A DNA stretch of 46,242 nucleotides from Giesbergeria sp. Its GTDB lineage: Bacteria; Pseudomonadota; Gammaproteobacteria; Burkholderiales; Burkholderiaceae_C. The notes under the pieces were generated by a model that was not told the DNA's origin, did not search any database, and was given only the letters and a program-made list of their open reading frames with translations. The DNA is taken from contig NZ_JAQUCA010000025.1 in assembly GCF_028686475.1 (NCBI RefSeq), positions 1 to 46,242 of the forward strand, written 5' to 3'. This document shows positions 38,469 through 46,242 of the stretch, piece after piece (within the stretch, counting starts at the first letter, position 1; each line of letters opens with the position of its first letter). A program made the translations under genes and the position numbers.

Positions 38469-39467
38469 ATGCACCAAGACAACGATGCGTCGTACAAACT
38501 ACTGTTCTCCTCGCCTGAGTTGGTGCGCGATTTGGTGTTGGGCTTTATCCCTGATGACTGGCTACACAGTTTGGATTACAGCACCTTAGAAAAAATGCCC
38601 GGTAGCTACGTCACCGACGATTTACGCCACCGGGCTGATGATGTAGTTTGGCGCGTCAAAGTTGGGAAGGAATGGGTCTATCTTTACATTTTGATCGAGT
38701 TCCAAAGCAAAGTTGACCCGTGGATGGCGGTACGCATGATGAGCTATGTCGGGCTACTGTACCAAGATTTGATCAAGGCCAAGCAGGTGCTGCCACAGCG
38801 CAAACTGCCACCTGTGCTACCTATCGTGCTGTATAACGGCGATGCACCTTGGACAGCCGCCAGCAACATTGCCGATCTCATCCCCAAGGTGCCAGGGCTG
38901 GTGGCACAGTTTGTCCCCAACATGCAATACTTGCTGATTGCCGAAAACCGCTACACCGAGGCTGATTTGGCACCAATGCACAATTTAGCGGCAGCTGTGA
39001 TGCGCCTTCAACACCCGCACGACCAAGCGATGGTGCTGGAGGTGATTGACCAGCTCCACGCTTGGTTGGCGGACAATCCAGAGCTTATGCGGATTTTTGC
39101 CATCTGGATTCGGGCGGTGCTGCTGCGCCAAAGCAAGCACCATTTGGCACTGCCCAAGGTACAAGATTTGAAGGAGCTTAAAATGACATTAGCCGCGCGG
39201 TTTGAAGAGTGGGCCTACCAGCATAAAGAAGAAGGTCTGCAAAAAGGCTTACAAAAAGGCTTGCAAAAAGGCTTGCAAAAAGGCTTACAAAAAGGCCGCC
39301 AAGAGGGCGAAGCACGTATCTTGCAACGCCTGCTGGTACACCGCTTTGGCCCTTTGTCTGCCGATATGCTGGCGCAGGTGGCACAGGCAGACACCGAACA
39401 GATTGAAGCCTGGTTTGACCGCGCTATGACCGCTCAAAACTTGGCGGATATTTTTGATTCTGTCTGA
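38469..39467 (+). CDS. Rpn family recombination-promoting nuclease (YhgA-like, PD-(D/E)XK)
   Basis: A 332-residue protein of the Rpn/YhgA-like family (formerly called transposase_31). The N-terminal nuclease core shows D57-D58 in RADDVVWRV and the E77-x-Q79 pair in YILIEFQSK, then VLPIVLYNG. The C-terminal part has an EEG(LQKG)n repeat and a RLLVHRFGPL helix pair. E. coli RpnA-like proteins are DNA endonucleases that promote RecA-independent recombination. The gene lies beside the methyltransferase-helicase locus, and a defence role has been suggested for the family. The start is ATG 38469 (MHQDND); a longer frame from 38367 lacks support. Confidence 0.88.
   Translation: MHQDNDASYKLLFSSPELVRDLVLGFIPDDWLHSLDYSTLEKMPGSYVTDDLRHRADDVVWRVKVGKEWVYLYILIEFQSKVDPWMAVRMMSYVGLLYQDLIKAKQVLPQRKLPPVLPIVLYNGDAPWTAASNIADLIPKVPGLVAQFVPNMQYLLIAENRYTEADLAPMHNLAAAVMRLQHPHDQAMVLEVIDQLHAWLADNPELMRIFAIWIRAVLLRQSKHHLALPKVQDLKELKMTLAARFEEWAYQHKEEGLQKGLQKGLQKGLQKGLQKGRQEGEARILQRLLVHRFGPLSADMLAQVAQADTEQIEAWFDRAMTAQNLADIFDSV
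39240..39299 (+). repeat. 12-bp tandem repeat encoding KGLQ in the rpn gene
   Basis: Four full units of CAAAAAGGCTTA/G (39240-39287) and a fifth degenerate unit (CAAAAAGGCCGC). The protein reads EGLQ, four KGLQ, KGRQ, EG. The unit is a multiple of three, so copy-number change alters length without frameshift. Confidence 0.9.
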
Positions 39468-39491
39468 GCATTTTCAGCGCACTTGGTAATT

Positions 39492-42400
39492 TCATACCGC
39501 CCCTTCCTGCTGAATAATAGCCAACAGTTCTGGACTATCGGCGGGGATACGCAGCAGCCTATTGCGTATGGGGTGCGTGTTGCCATTGGCCGTGTGATAA
39601 AACGCCAAGGCCGCGTTGGCCCATTGTTCTTGGCTCCATGCACTGGTGGGCGCAGGCAATAAAAGCTGCACTTGGGCGCTGATGCCAAGGTTTCTTTCTG
39701 CCATGTGCTGGGCAAAATAAACTTCCATCACGCAAGCGTCTATCACTTGGGTTAAAAAATCGCCTGCCAGTGCTAGGTTGGCATCGTTGCATAACTGCGC
39801 TTGCGCTTTGGCGGCTTGCACCAAAGATACCAAGGCTTCAAACAGGGGTACCTGTGCTGCATGGGGCTTTTTAATGGGTATTTTGTCCATGAAAATTTTA
39901 CGCACTTCGTAGCTATTGCCCATTAGCTCCGGGAAATTATCCTTAAAACAGCAGCGAAATAGTGTGGAATTAAGCACCGCCGTAAGGTAAGAAAGCGACT
40001 CCTCTTCACTGGTGAGGATAAAAGCCTTATCATTAATAAAAAAATGTTCTGCCGTATCCAAATAAAATGGCAGATATTTAGTCATATTAGGATAAATAAT
40101 TTTTGGCTTCTTAAAATCATCTAAATAAGCGCAATTTCGTAAATTTGTCCAATCATCTCCTTGGTCTAATCTGGGTTTGAGTTTTTCCTGATGCTGTTCT
40201 AAATGTTGCCACAAAGAAGGATAATTACGCTTCACATTAATCGGCAAAATACCTTTTTCTTTAATCCCATTGTGGGTGTTAATCATCCAATTTTCATCAT
40301 TGAGTAATGACCAATCAGTACCGTAACGCTGAATATCACGCCCACGCAACAGCGGCACAATCAATTCTGCACAGCGTGGGTCTTCGGCTATCAAGGCAGC
40401 GCGTTGTTCACTGCTGATATAAAAGGCTTCGTTATACCCAGTCAAAATACCTCGATTAATTTGAATATGCCATTTCTCCAAGGGTATGCCCTGTGCCTCT
40501 ACCATTTGCTTGATATGGTAACGCTCTGCTGACAACAAAACCCAAGGTTCTACATTAAAATCATTCCGCGTTACAGCATACTCAGCAAAGTAGCCCTCCG
40601 GGTCGCGCATGGCTACCCTATCATCCGAAACATAACAGGCCCGTGCTGCTCGGGTAGGTTTTTGTTTTATGGCATGAACAATGCAGGTATAAGTAGTGGC
40701 TGCACCAAAATTTTGCGCCATGCCAAAATCCATCACCGAGGCCAATTCAACCTCTTGCGTTAAAAAGCGGCGCAAGGCTTCACCATACCCCGCCCGCATC
40801 CATTTATTCGAGGTAATATAGCTTAACTGCCCGCCCGGCTTGAGCAGGCGCACGCCTTGCTCATAAAACAGGCAATAAATATCCCCGGTAGCGGCATAGG
40901 TGCTGTAATGCTGTGCCTGCCAGGCTTGCTTGTGTGCCGCACTAAACTTTTGAATTTGCACATAGGGCGGGTTGCCAATCACCACATCAAACCCCTGCTC
41001 TAACTCCGGCCCAAACATGGTAGCCGGGTGAAAAAAATCAGCCACGCTGTGGTGGTCGTAGGGGTTCCACGCAATGCGGCGGTACACATCTTCGTTGCCA
41101 AATTCGTCCGCCTTGAGCAACTGAACAATTTTTTGCACCAGCTCTCGGTCTTTTTTTTGTAAATCGCGCTTGGCTTGTCTGCTTTGTGCCGAAAAATAGC
41201 GGTGGCGCACACGCTCTAAAGTTTTTTCTAAGCGTTCAATTTCTGAGTTTGCAAACAAATTGCGGTCTTTTGGCAAATGCAGCCCCAACAGGCTATTGGC
41301 GGCAACAAACTTGGTTTCTAAATTTGGCAAAGGCCGAACACCCAAGTTGCGACTTTTATCTTGGTGTGTTCTTTGGTCGCAAATCAGCGAGATAAAAAAG
41401 CGCAGTTTGGCAATTTGAATGGCAATTGGTTGAATATCTGCACCGTAGATGCAGTTTTCAATCAAATACAGTTTGCGGCCATAGTCTAAGGCGTTGTTGC
41501 TAAAATCATTTTGAATGGCAGCAATGGCCGATTCGCGTGCTTGTGTATCTTCAATTTCCTCAGCTTTACTGACTTGGCGCTGGCACCATTTTTGGTTGTT
41601 CGGGTCTAACTTGCCCAGCACAAATACCAGTTTGTGCAAAATACCCATAGGGTAAGCCCCCGAGCCACAGGCTGGGTCTAAAATGTTGCAAGCATCTATG
41701 GCAGCAATCAGGGCATCGCTTTCGGTATCCGAAAATCTGTGGTTTTGTTCGGTGTAGGCAAACAAAATATCTAACTGGGTTTGGGCATGAACCCGGTCGG
41801 TGCCCGGCAAGCGCTGGCACAGGGCATCGGCCAAATAGGCTTTCAGTGCCTCGTTCACCATGTAATCCACAATCGGGCGCGGTGTATAAAAAGAACCCGT
41901 CTGGCGGCGGGCGCTTTCGCCAGTTTCGGGGTTGTAGCTGGCCAGCAGGTTTTCAAATACATTGCCCAACAGCTCGGGGTCGAGCGCAATTTCTTGCTCT
42001 ACCGGGGTGTTTTCGGCAATGGTAAATTTATAGCTGTTGAGAATATGCAGCAGGCCACGCACCTTGGCCTTTTTTTTCTTGCTGTCGCCAAAATTTTCTT
42101 TACCGCTCAAATCCACCGTGTGGCTATCGGCAAAAAACAGGCGGTTGGGCACCTGTGGCTGCTTTTTAGGGTTGCGCGAAAAACCATCAGCATACTGTAC
42201 CTTGCCTGCATCGTCCTCTACATCCAAACAAGCAAATAAGCCCCCATTAAGGAAAGGAATATCAGCAAACAAGGCCAGCGCTTGTTCTGGATTTTGAAAC
42301 AAGTCCGCATAACGGTACAGGTTTTTCACTCCATACTGGTTGCGGTTATCCTGAAAGCTGCCTTCGGTGGCAAATTGGCGGTGCGTGGTATCTCCCGCAT

Positions 42401-43355
42401 TCATCGGCTGGTTGAGGGTAGCAAAAAACAAGTTTTGCAAAATAGCACGGTAGTAGCTGCTTTCATCTTCTGCCAAGTTTTTAAGCAGTTTAGCCAAAGC
42501 ATCTTGCTGAAAAATATGCTCTGGAATCAGGTTTTTCTCTTTCAAAAACCAGCAAAAAATCAGCCGGGTGAGTAGCCGTATCACGCTGGTGGCGTTGCGG
42601 GTGTGCGCGTCTGGCTCCAAATCGTCCGGGAAGCGCACCTGATGGCGCGCCCAAAAGTACCAATTAGACAGTTCTTCATAAAACCGCTGGTTGAGCAGTT
42701 CTACATTAAAAATATCTTCCCAAGCGGCATGAAGCTGGTCAAAATTTTGAACAATGCGCTTGCTTGCTGTCAGTTCGGCGATGGAAAACGAAGCCAAAAT
42801 ATCCAAATGTCCGGGGTGTGGCTTGGCAAGGGTAATGTTTTGAATTAAGGTAACTTTGCCCAGCACGTCTTTGCTGTCATCACGCTGGTTCAAGCGCCGG
42901 TTTATGACAGCCAGCGAGAGATATTCTCCCATTTTGAACAGCACCAGCACCGGCATAGGAAAAATGCGATTCAGCTGGCGTGCAATGCCTGCCAGTTTGC
43001 TGCGGCTGTAACTCTGGCTGCCCAGTTCAATCGCCATAAAAACATAAGACTGGAGCAAAGAGGTACGCACCGCATCGTCTTTGAACAGGGCCACCGTGCC
43101 CGCCAGCTCCTCATCCGTCAACTGAAACAACAATTGGGCATTGCGCCAATCACGCACCCATGCCGCCGGGTGGGCCAGCCGGTGGTCCGGGTCAAACTGC
43201 TGGCAAAAGTCTTCTACCGATTCAGTAGCGATGGTTTTGTCCGAGCGGTAACCCAAGGTGGCAAACAGGGCCAAGGCGGCATCGCGCAAAGGTTGGCTGG
43301 CAAAGGCTTGGATGCGCTGGCTGATGCTCAGTTTTAGTGCGGTGTTATTGCTCAT
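39492..43355 (-). CDS. Large Eco57I-type N6-adenine DNA methyltransferase with target-recognition domain
   Basis: A 1287-residue protein. The SAM-binding motif ILDPACGSGAYPMGIL lies near 553-568 and the catalytic NPPY in DVVIGNPPYVQIQ near 788-795. Together they define a gamma-class N6-adenine methyltransferase of the Eco57I/TaqI group. The C-terminal region (about 985-1160, VPLLRGRDIQRYG ... LNSTLFRCCF) resembles a TaqI-type target-recognition domain. The long N-terminal region (1-480) contains SNWYFWARHQVRFPDD and FYTPRPIVDYMVNEAL; no nuclease motif was recognised. It overlaps the helicase gene by 11 bp. The locus looks more AT-rich than the housekeeping genes. It could be a type IIG/BREX-like or two-gene restriction component. 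Confidence 0.88.
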   Translation of the reverse strand: MSNNTALKLSISQRIQAFASQPLRDAALALFATLGYRSDKTIATESVEDFCQQFDPDHRLAHPAAWVRDWRNAQLLFQLTDEELAGTVALFKDDAVRTSLLQSYVFMAIELGSQSYSRSKLAGIARQLNRIFPMPVLVLFKMGEYLSLAVINRRLNQRDDSKDVLGKVTLIQNITLAKPHPGHLDILASFSIAELTASKRIVQNFDQLHAAWEDIFNVELLNQRFYEELSNWYFWARHQVRFPDDLEPDAHTRNATSVIRLLTRLIFCWFLKEKNLIPEHIFQQDALAKLLKNLAEDESSYYRAILQNLFFATLNQPMNAGDTTHRQFATEGSFQDNRNQYGVKNLYRYADLFQNPEQALALFADIPFLNGGLFACLDVEDDAGKVQYADGFSRNPKKQPQVPNRLFFADSHTVDLSGKENFGDSKKKKAKVRGLLHILNSYKFTIAENTPVEQEIALDPELLGNVFENLLASYNPETGESARRQTGSFYTPRPIVDYMVNEALKAYLADALCQRLPGTDRVHAQTQLDILFAYTEQNHRFSDTESDALIAAIDACNILDPACGSGAYPMGILHKLVFVLGKLDPNNQKWCQRQVSKAEEIEDTQARESAIAAIQNDFSNNALDYGRKLYLIENCIYGADIQPIAIQIAKLRFFISLICDQRTHQDKSRNLGVRPLPNLETKFVAANSLLGLHLPKDRNLFANSEIERLEKTLERVRHRYFSAQSRQAKRDLQKKDRELVQKIVQLLKADEFGNEDVYRRIAWNPYDHHSVADFFHPATMFGPELEQGFDVVIGNPPYVQIQKFSAAHKQAWQAQHYSTYAATGDIYCLFYEQGVRLLKPGGQLSYITSNKWMRAGYGEALRRFLTQEVELASVMDFGMAQNFGAATTYTCIVHAIKQKPTRAARACYVSDDRVAMRDPEGYFAEYAVTRNDFNVEPWVLLSAERYHIKQMVEAQGIPLEKWHIQINRGILTGYNEAFYISSEQRAALIAEDPRCAELIVPLLRGRDIQRYGTDWSLLNDENWMINTHNGIKEKGILPINVKRNYPSLWQHLEQHQEKLKPRLDQGDDWTNLRNCAYLDDFKKPKIIYPNMTKYLPFYLDTAEHFFINDKAFILTSEEESLSYLTAVLNSTLFRCCFKDNFPELMGNSYEVRKIFMDKIPIKKPHAAQVPLFEALVSLVQAAKAQAQLCNDANLALAGDFLTQVIDACVMEVYFAQHMAERNLGISAQVQLLLPAPTSAWSQEQWANAALAFYHTANGNTHPIRNRLLRIPADSPELLAIIQQEGAV

Positions 43356-46134
43356 TTTTGATAACTAGCCAGGTGATAAGGTCAAAATCGGTGCTGCCTT
43401 GGATGGTGGCTTGGCTGTCGAGCAGCTTGCCAGCACGTCCGCTAAACAGGTTGGCGACATTTTTACGGCCAAACTGTGCCGCCATCGCGGCCACGGCTTT
43501 TTTCAGCAAGTGGTTGTAGCGCTGCATGTCTTGCCCGTGCTGGGTTTCGGCATCAAACCAATCGCACAGCTGCTGGTGGGCTTGGGTTTGCCCTTGGCAG
43601 ACGGCGCGCAACACCTCTAGCACCTGCTTGGGGGCGGTAAAGTTGTAGCGCACTTGGCCATCATCACGGATATAGACCAAAAAGTAAGGCTGCAAGGGGT
43701 TGACGGTTTCATGGCCCGCCACTTCTTGGCGCTGGCGCAAGCAATAGACCACGCCGGGCTGAATGCTTTGGTAATCGGGGTGCGGTGGCACTACCGCATA
43801 CAGGCCCAAAGGGGCATCTTGCAACTGTTGCCGATTGGCCTCAATGTAACCGGCCAGCTCCATGCGAAAGTCGTCTAGGGTAAATTCGTTCAGCGCTACC
43901 GATTCGTTAAAGTCTTCCAAGTCCAGCACCTCATCTTTTAGGCGCATCAGTTGTTTGTCGCGGTAGCGCAGGTCTTCTGTAATCAGCTCTTGCAAGTCTT
44001 CGGCTTGCAAAATGTTGTCTTCTGCCGTGGCAGCAATGTCCACCAGCGCCATGCGTGCTTCGACGCGGTTCTTCAGGTTGATGTATTTGTTCAGGTCGGG
44101 CGTAGGCCAAAAGTTGACCAGTTGGATGCTGGCATTGGGGCTGCCAATGCGGTCAATCCGGCCAAAGCGCTGGATGATGCGTACCGGGTTCCAGTGGATG
44201 TCGTAGTTAATCAGGTAGTCGCAATCTTGCAAATTTTGCCCTTCAGAGATGCAATCGGTGGCAATCAGGATGTCGATTTCATCATCTTGCGGCATGGAGG
44301 CCATCTTGTCGCGCTTTTTGGCACGCGGAGCAAAGTTGGTCAAAATTTGGGCAAAGTCGGCTTGTCCAAAGGTGCTGCGGTTGGGTCGGGTGCCACCCGA
44401 TACCAGCGCGATATGCAGCTTGAGTTCTTGGCGTACCCAGGGCTGGAGCGCGTCGTAAAGGTAGTTGGCGGTATCGGCAAAGGCGCAAAAAACGATGATT
44501 TTGCGGTTGGGCTGGCCCAGATGGTTGGTGTGCGGGTGGCTCACCTTATGCGCTATCAGCTTTTGCAGCTCGGCCAGTTTGGCATCGCGGCTGGCATCTA
44601 CGGCATTGGCGCTATCGGCCAGCAGGGCTAATTGCCGTTTGTCGCTGGCCAAGTCTTTTAGCCAGTCAGTCACCCGCAAATGCTCTAGGCGATATTTGAG
44701 CTTGCCGCCTACCTCCAAGGCTTGGGCCAGGTCTTCGTCTTCCTCGGTTTCCTCTGGCCCCAAAGACAGGTCGGCTTGCAGGTCGGCAGCAGCGGCGCTT
44801 TGTTGTTGCAAAAAACGTTGCAGCTTGTCTTCTAAGCGTTCAATTTTGGCTACGGTGCGCTCCATCGTGATGCCAAAGGAAGACACTGAGCTTTCTAGTC
44901 GCTTCAAAAAGTTGACCTTCATCATGTCGATGAGGAAGCCTTCGCGCCTTTCTTGGCTAAAGTTACGCACGTTGCCTTTTTCGTACAGTGCTTTGTATTC
45001 GTCTTTGACGTACAAGGATGGTTTGTAGAGCGAAAGTTGGTAGTTGCCAATTTCGGCATTGAGCTTGTCGTAAGACGGAAAGCGCCCTTTGCTGTCAATG
45101 TCACAGAACACCGATTGCGGTTTTTGCCGTTGCGGAAACTGGCCAATCTGCGCCAGCGAGGCACGGTAATACTTTTGGATGTGCTTGCGCGAGCGCGCAA
45201 TGGTGATTTCATCTAGCAGGGTGAAAAATCCGGCAGGCAGGCGTTCCATCAGGTCGCGTGCGTCTTTATCGCCGCTGCGCTTGGCCCAGTCCATAAAGGT
45301 TTTTTGCGCGCTGTTCAGGGTATCTTTGATGCTGTGGATGCCAAAATCTTTCGCAAAAGCGGCATCACGCCCTTCGGTCACAAAGTAAATTTGGTTGCGT
45401 AGGTCTTTCAGGTCGTTGTTGACTGGGGTGGCAGACAGCAACAAGACTTTGGTTTTAACACCTGCGCGGATGATGTCGTCCAGCAGGCGCTCGTAACGGC
45501 TTTTGCGAATCAGCTGGCCTTCGTCGTCGTATTTGCCTTTGGTGTTGTTGCGAAAGTTGTGCGACTCATCAATCACCACCAAATCAAAATTGCCCCAGTT
45601 CAGGGCGGCCAAATCGACACCATCTACTTTGCCGCTATCGCGTGATAAATCGGTGTGCGATAGCACGGTATAGGCCAGCCGGTCTTTCAGGAACGGGTTG
45701 AGTTCGCTGTTGTTTTGTGCCAGATAGACCGTCCAGTTGTCGCGCAGTTTTTTTGGGCACAGCACCAGCACGCGGTGGTTGCGTAGCTCGTAATACTTAA
45801 TGATGGCCAGTGCCGAATAGGTTTTGCCCAAGCCCACGCTATCGGCCAAGATGCAGCCATTGTGCGCGTTGATTTTGTGGATGGCCCCTTTGACACCATC
45901 TTTTTGGAAGTCGAACAGGGCTTTCCAGATGTCGGTATCGACAATCTCGGTTTGGTCAAACAGGGCGGCATCGGCCTGCTGGTCAGACAAAAAGCGCTCA
46001 AAAACGTGGTAAAGCGTTTTGAAGTAAATGAATTCTGGCGCGTGGTTGGCATAAAGTTGCTCTAAGTAGCGCAAAACTTCGGCTTTTACATCCACCACCA
46101 GCTTTGCATCGTGCCAAAGGGTTAGCAGCAGCAC
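43345..46134 (-). CDS. SNF2-family helicase of a restriction-like locus, 5' truncated by IS607
   Basis: About 929 residues remain. Walker A ADSVGLGKT is at 97-105, DESH at 189-192, LLSATPVNN at 232-240, and a helicase-C domain has ATDCISEGQNLQDCDYLINYD and RIIQRFGRIDR. Similar full-length proteins I recall carry about 200 more N-terminal residues with a phospholipase D-like nuclease fold, here absent. The GTG at 46134 and the first five codons come from the IS607 end, and genuine sequence starts at about residue 6. Expression and function are therefore doubtful. The end overlaps the methyltransferase start by 11 bp. Confidence 0.82.
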   Translation of the reverse strand: MLLLTLWHDAKLVVDVKAEVLRYLEQLYANHAPEFIYFKTLYHVFERFLSDQQADAALFDQTEIVDTDIWKALFDFQKDGVKGAIHKINAHNGCILADSVGLGKTYSALAIIKYYELRNHRVLVLCPKKLRDNWTVYLAQNNSELNPFLKDRLAYTVLSHTDLSRDSGKVDGVDLAALNWGNFDLVVIDESHNFRNNTKGKYDDEGQLIRKSRYERLLDDIIRAGVKTKVLLLSATPVNNDLKDLRNQIYFVTEGRDAAFAKDFGIHSIKDTLNSAQKTFMDWAKRSGDKDARDLMERLPAGFFTLLDEITIARSRKHIQKYYRASLAQIGQFPQRQKPQSVFCDIDSKGRFPSYDKLNAEIGNYQLSLYKPSLYVKDEYKALYEKGNVRNFSQERREGFLIDMMKVNFLKRLESSVSSFGITMERTVAKIERLEDKLQRFLQQQSAAAADLQADLSLGPEETEEDEDLAQALEVGGKLKYRLEHLRVTDWLKDLASDKRQLALLADSANAVDASRDAKLAELQKLIAHKVSHPHTNHLGQPNRKIIVFCAFADTANYLYDALQPWVRQELKLHIALVSGGTRPNRSTFGQADFAQILTNFAPRAKKRDKMASMPQDDEIDILIATDCISEGQNLQDCDYLINYDIHWNPVRIIQRFGRIDRIGSPNASIQLVNFWPTPDLNKYINLKNRVEARMALVDIAATAEDNILQAEDLQELITEDLRYRDKQLMRLKDEVLDLEDFNESVALNEFTLDDFRMELAGYIEANRQQLQDAPLGLYAVVPPHPDYQSIQPGVVYCLRQRQEVAGHETVNPLQPYFLVYIRDDGQVRYNFTAPKQVLEVLRAVCQGQTQAHQQLCDWFDAETQHGQDMQRYNHLLKKAVAAMAAQFGRKNVANLFSGRAGKLLDSQATIQGSTDFDLITWLVIKNEQ

Positions 46135-46242
46135 TCAACAAATCTACTCAAATCTATGCTAATATATCCATTATGAAGAGCTTAGTAAGCATAGGAGAAG
46201 CAGCAAAGGCGTTAGGTGTGTCCATAACAACCTTGCGCCGCT
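46119..46242 (+). mobile_element. Left end of an IS607-family insertion sequence (copy 2, cut by window edge)
   Basis: Inverted copy of positions 3-126. It starts at GGG beside the helicase sequence and contains AATCTA-CTCA-AATCTA (46141-46156), an AT-rich stretch, and the transposase start. It is oriented outward to the right, opposite to copy 1, so the two cannot be the same copy wrapped around. Confidence 0.8.
46173..46242 (+). CDS. tnpA: IS607-family transposase TnpA, N-terminal fragment
   Basis: Twenty-three codons from ATG 46173 to the window edge, encoding the same MerR-type HTH start (MKSLVSIGEAAKALGVS, then ITTLRR) as the fragment at 1-72. The recombinase domain lies beyond the window. 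The frame is open to the edge. Confidence 0.75.
   Translation, partial: MKSLVSIGEAAKALGVSITTLRR

Noticed and set aside
1-46242. Frequent TTGGCC/GGCCAA words as possible DNA uptake sequences
   Set aside because: They follow from common Leu-Ala and Gly-Gln codon pairs (TTG GCC) in the genes, are not longer conserved words, and are not concentrated between genes.

Overview
The window reads as a chromosomal segment of a Gram-negative betaproteobacterium. It is most likely of the order Burkholderiales and probably Comamonadaceae. I infer this from gene content (monomeric NADP isocitrate dehydrogenase, fused PurL, GlnD, split ChrA, H1-like/SWIB protein, LivKHMGF set) and from codon style; no genus can be named. 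No tRNA, rRNA or CRISPR array was found.

Edges: both ends carry the same 124-bp sequence in inverted orientation (3-126 and 46119-46242, identical by eye). Each copy holds the left end of an IS607-family insertion sequence with the first 23-24 codons of its serine-recombinase transposase. The window is therefore bounded by two oppositely oriented copies. Each has cut a gene: a secreted InlB-repeat-like protein on the left and a SNF2-type helicase on the right.

Layout: 500-5.6 kb holds a chemotaxis receptor, a LysR regulator divergent from an azoreductase, an alpha/beta hydrolase and lgt. 5.6-9.5 kb holds rlmB, a two-gene chromate transporter, rlmD and a small lipoprotein. 9.5-12.1 kb holds two LivG/LivF-type ATPases without permeases, a hotdog thioesterase and a DUF192 protein. 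12.3-18.8 kb holds icd and an RND efflux permease/adaptor pair. 18.8-22.5 kb holds rnhA, a methyltransferase (YafS-like), gloB and mltD, an order also known from E. coli. 22.5-30.1 kb holds purL, map and glnD. 30.1-33.4 kb holds an H1-like/SWIB protein, a GDT1/UPF0016 manganese exporter behind a yybP-ykoY riboswitch, a diguanylate cyclase and a YigZ protein. 33.4-38.3 kb holds a complete branched-chain amino-acid ABC transporter operon livKHMGF.

The accessory part is 38.3-46.2 kb. It holds an Rpn/YhgA-like nuclease with a KGLQ tandem repeat, a 1287-aa Eco57I-type DNA methyltransferase, and the helicase whose 5' end is lost to IS607. This looks like a restriction or phage-defence locus that the IS may have disabled.

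Regulatory reading: the manganese riboswitch has a visible terminator overlapping the P1 helix. A hairpin separates livK from livHMGF. Several housekeeping genes have a -10-like hexamer 6-10 nt before the ATG and no Shine-Dalgarno, which suggests leaderless transcripts.
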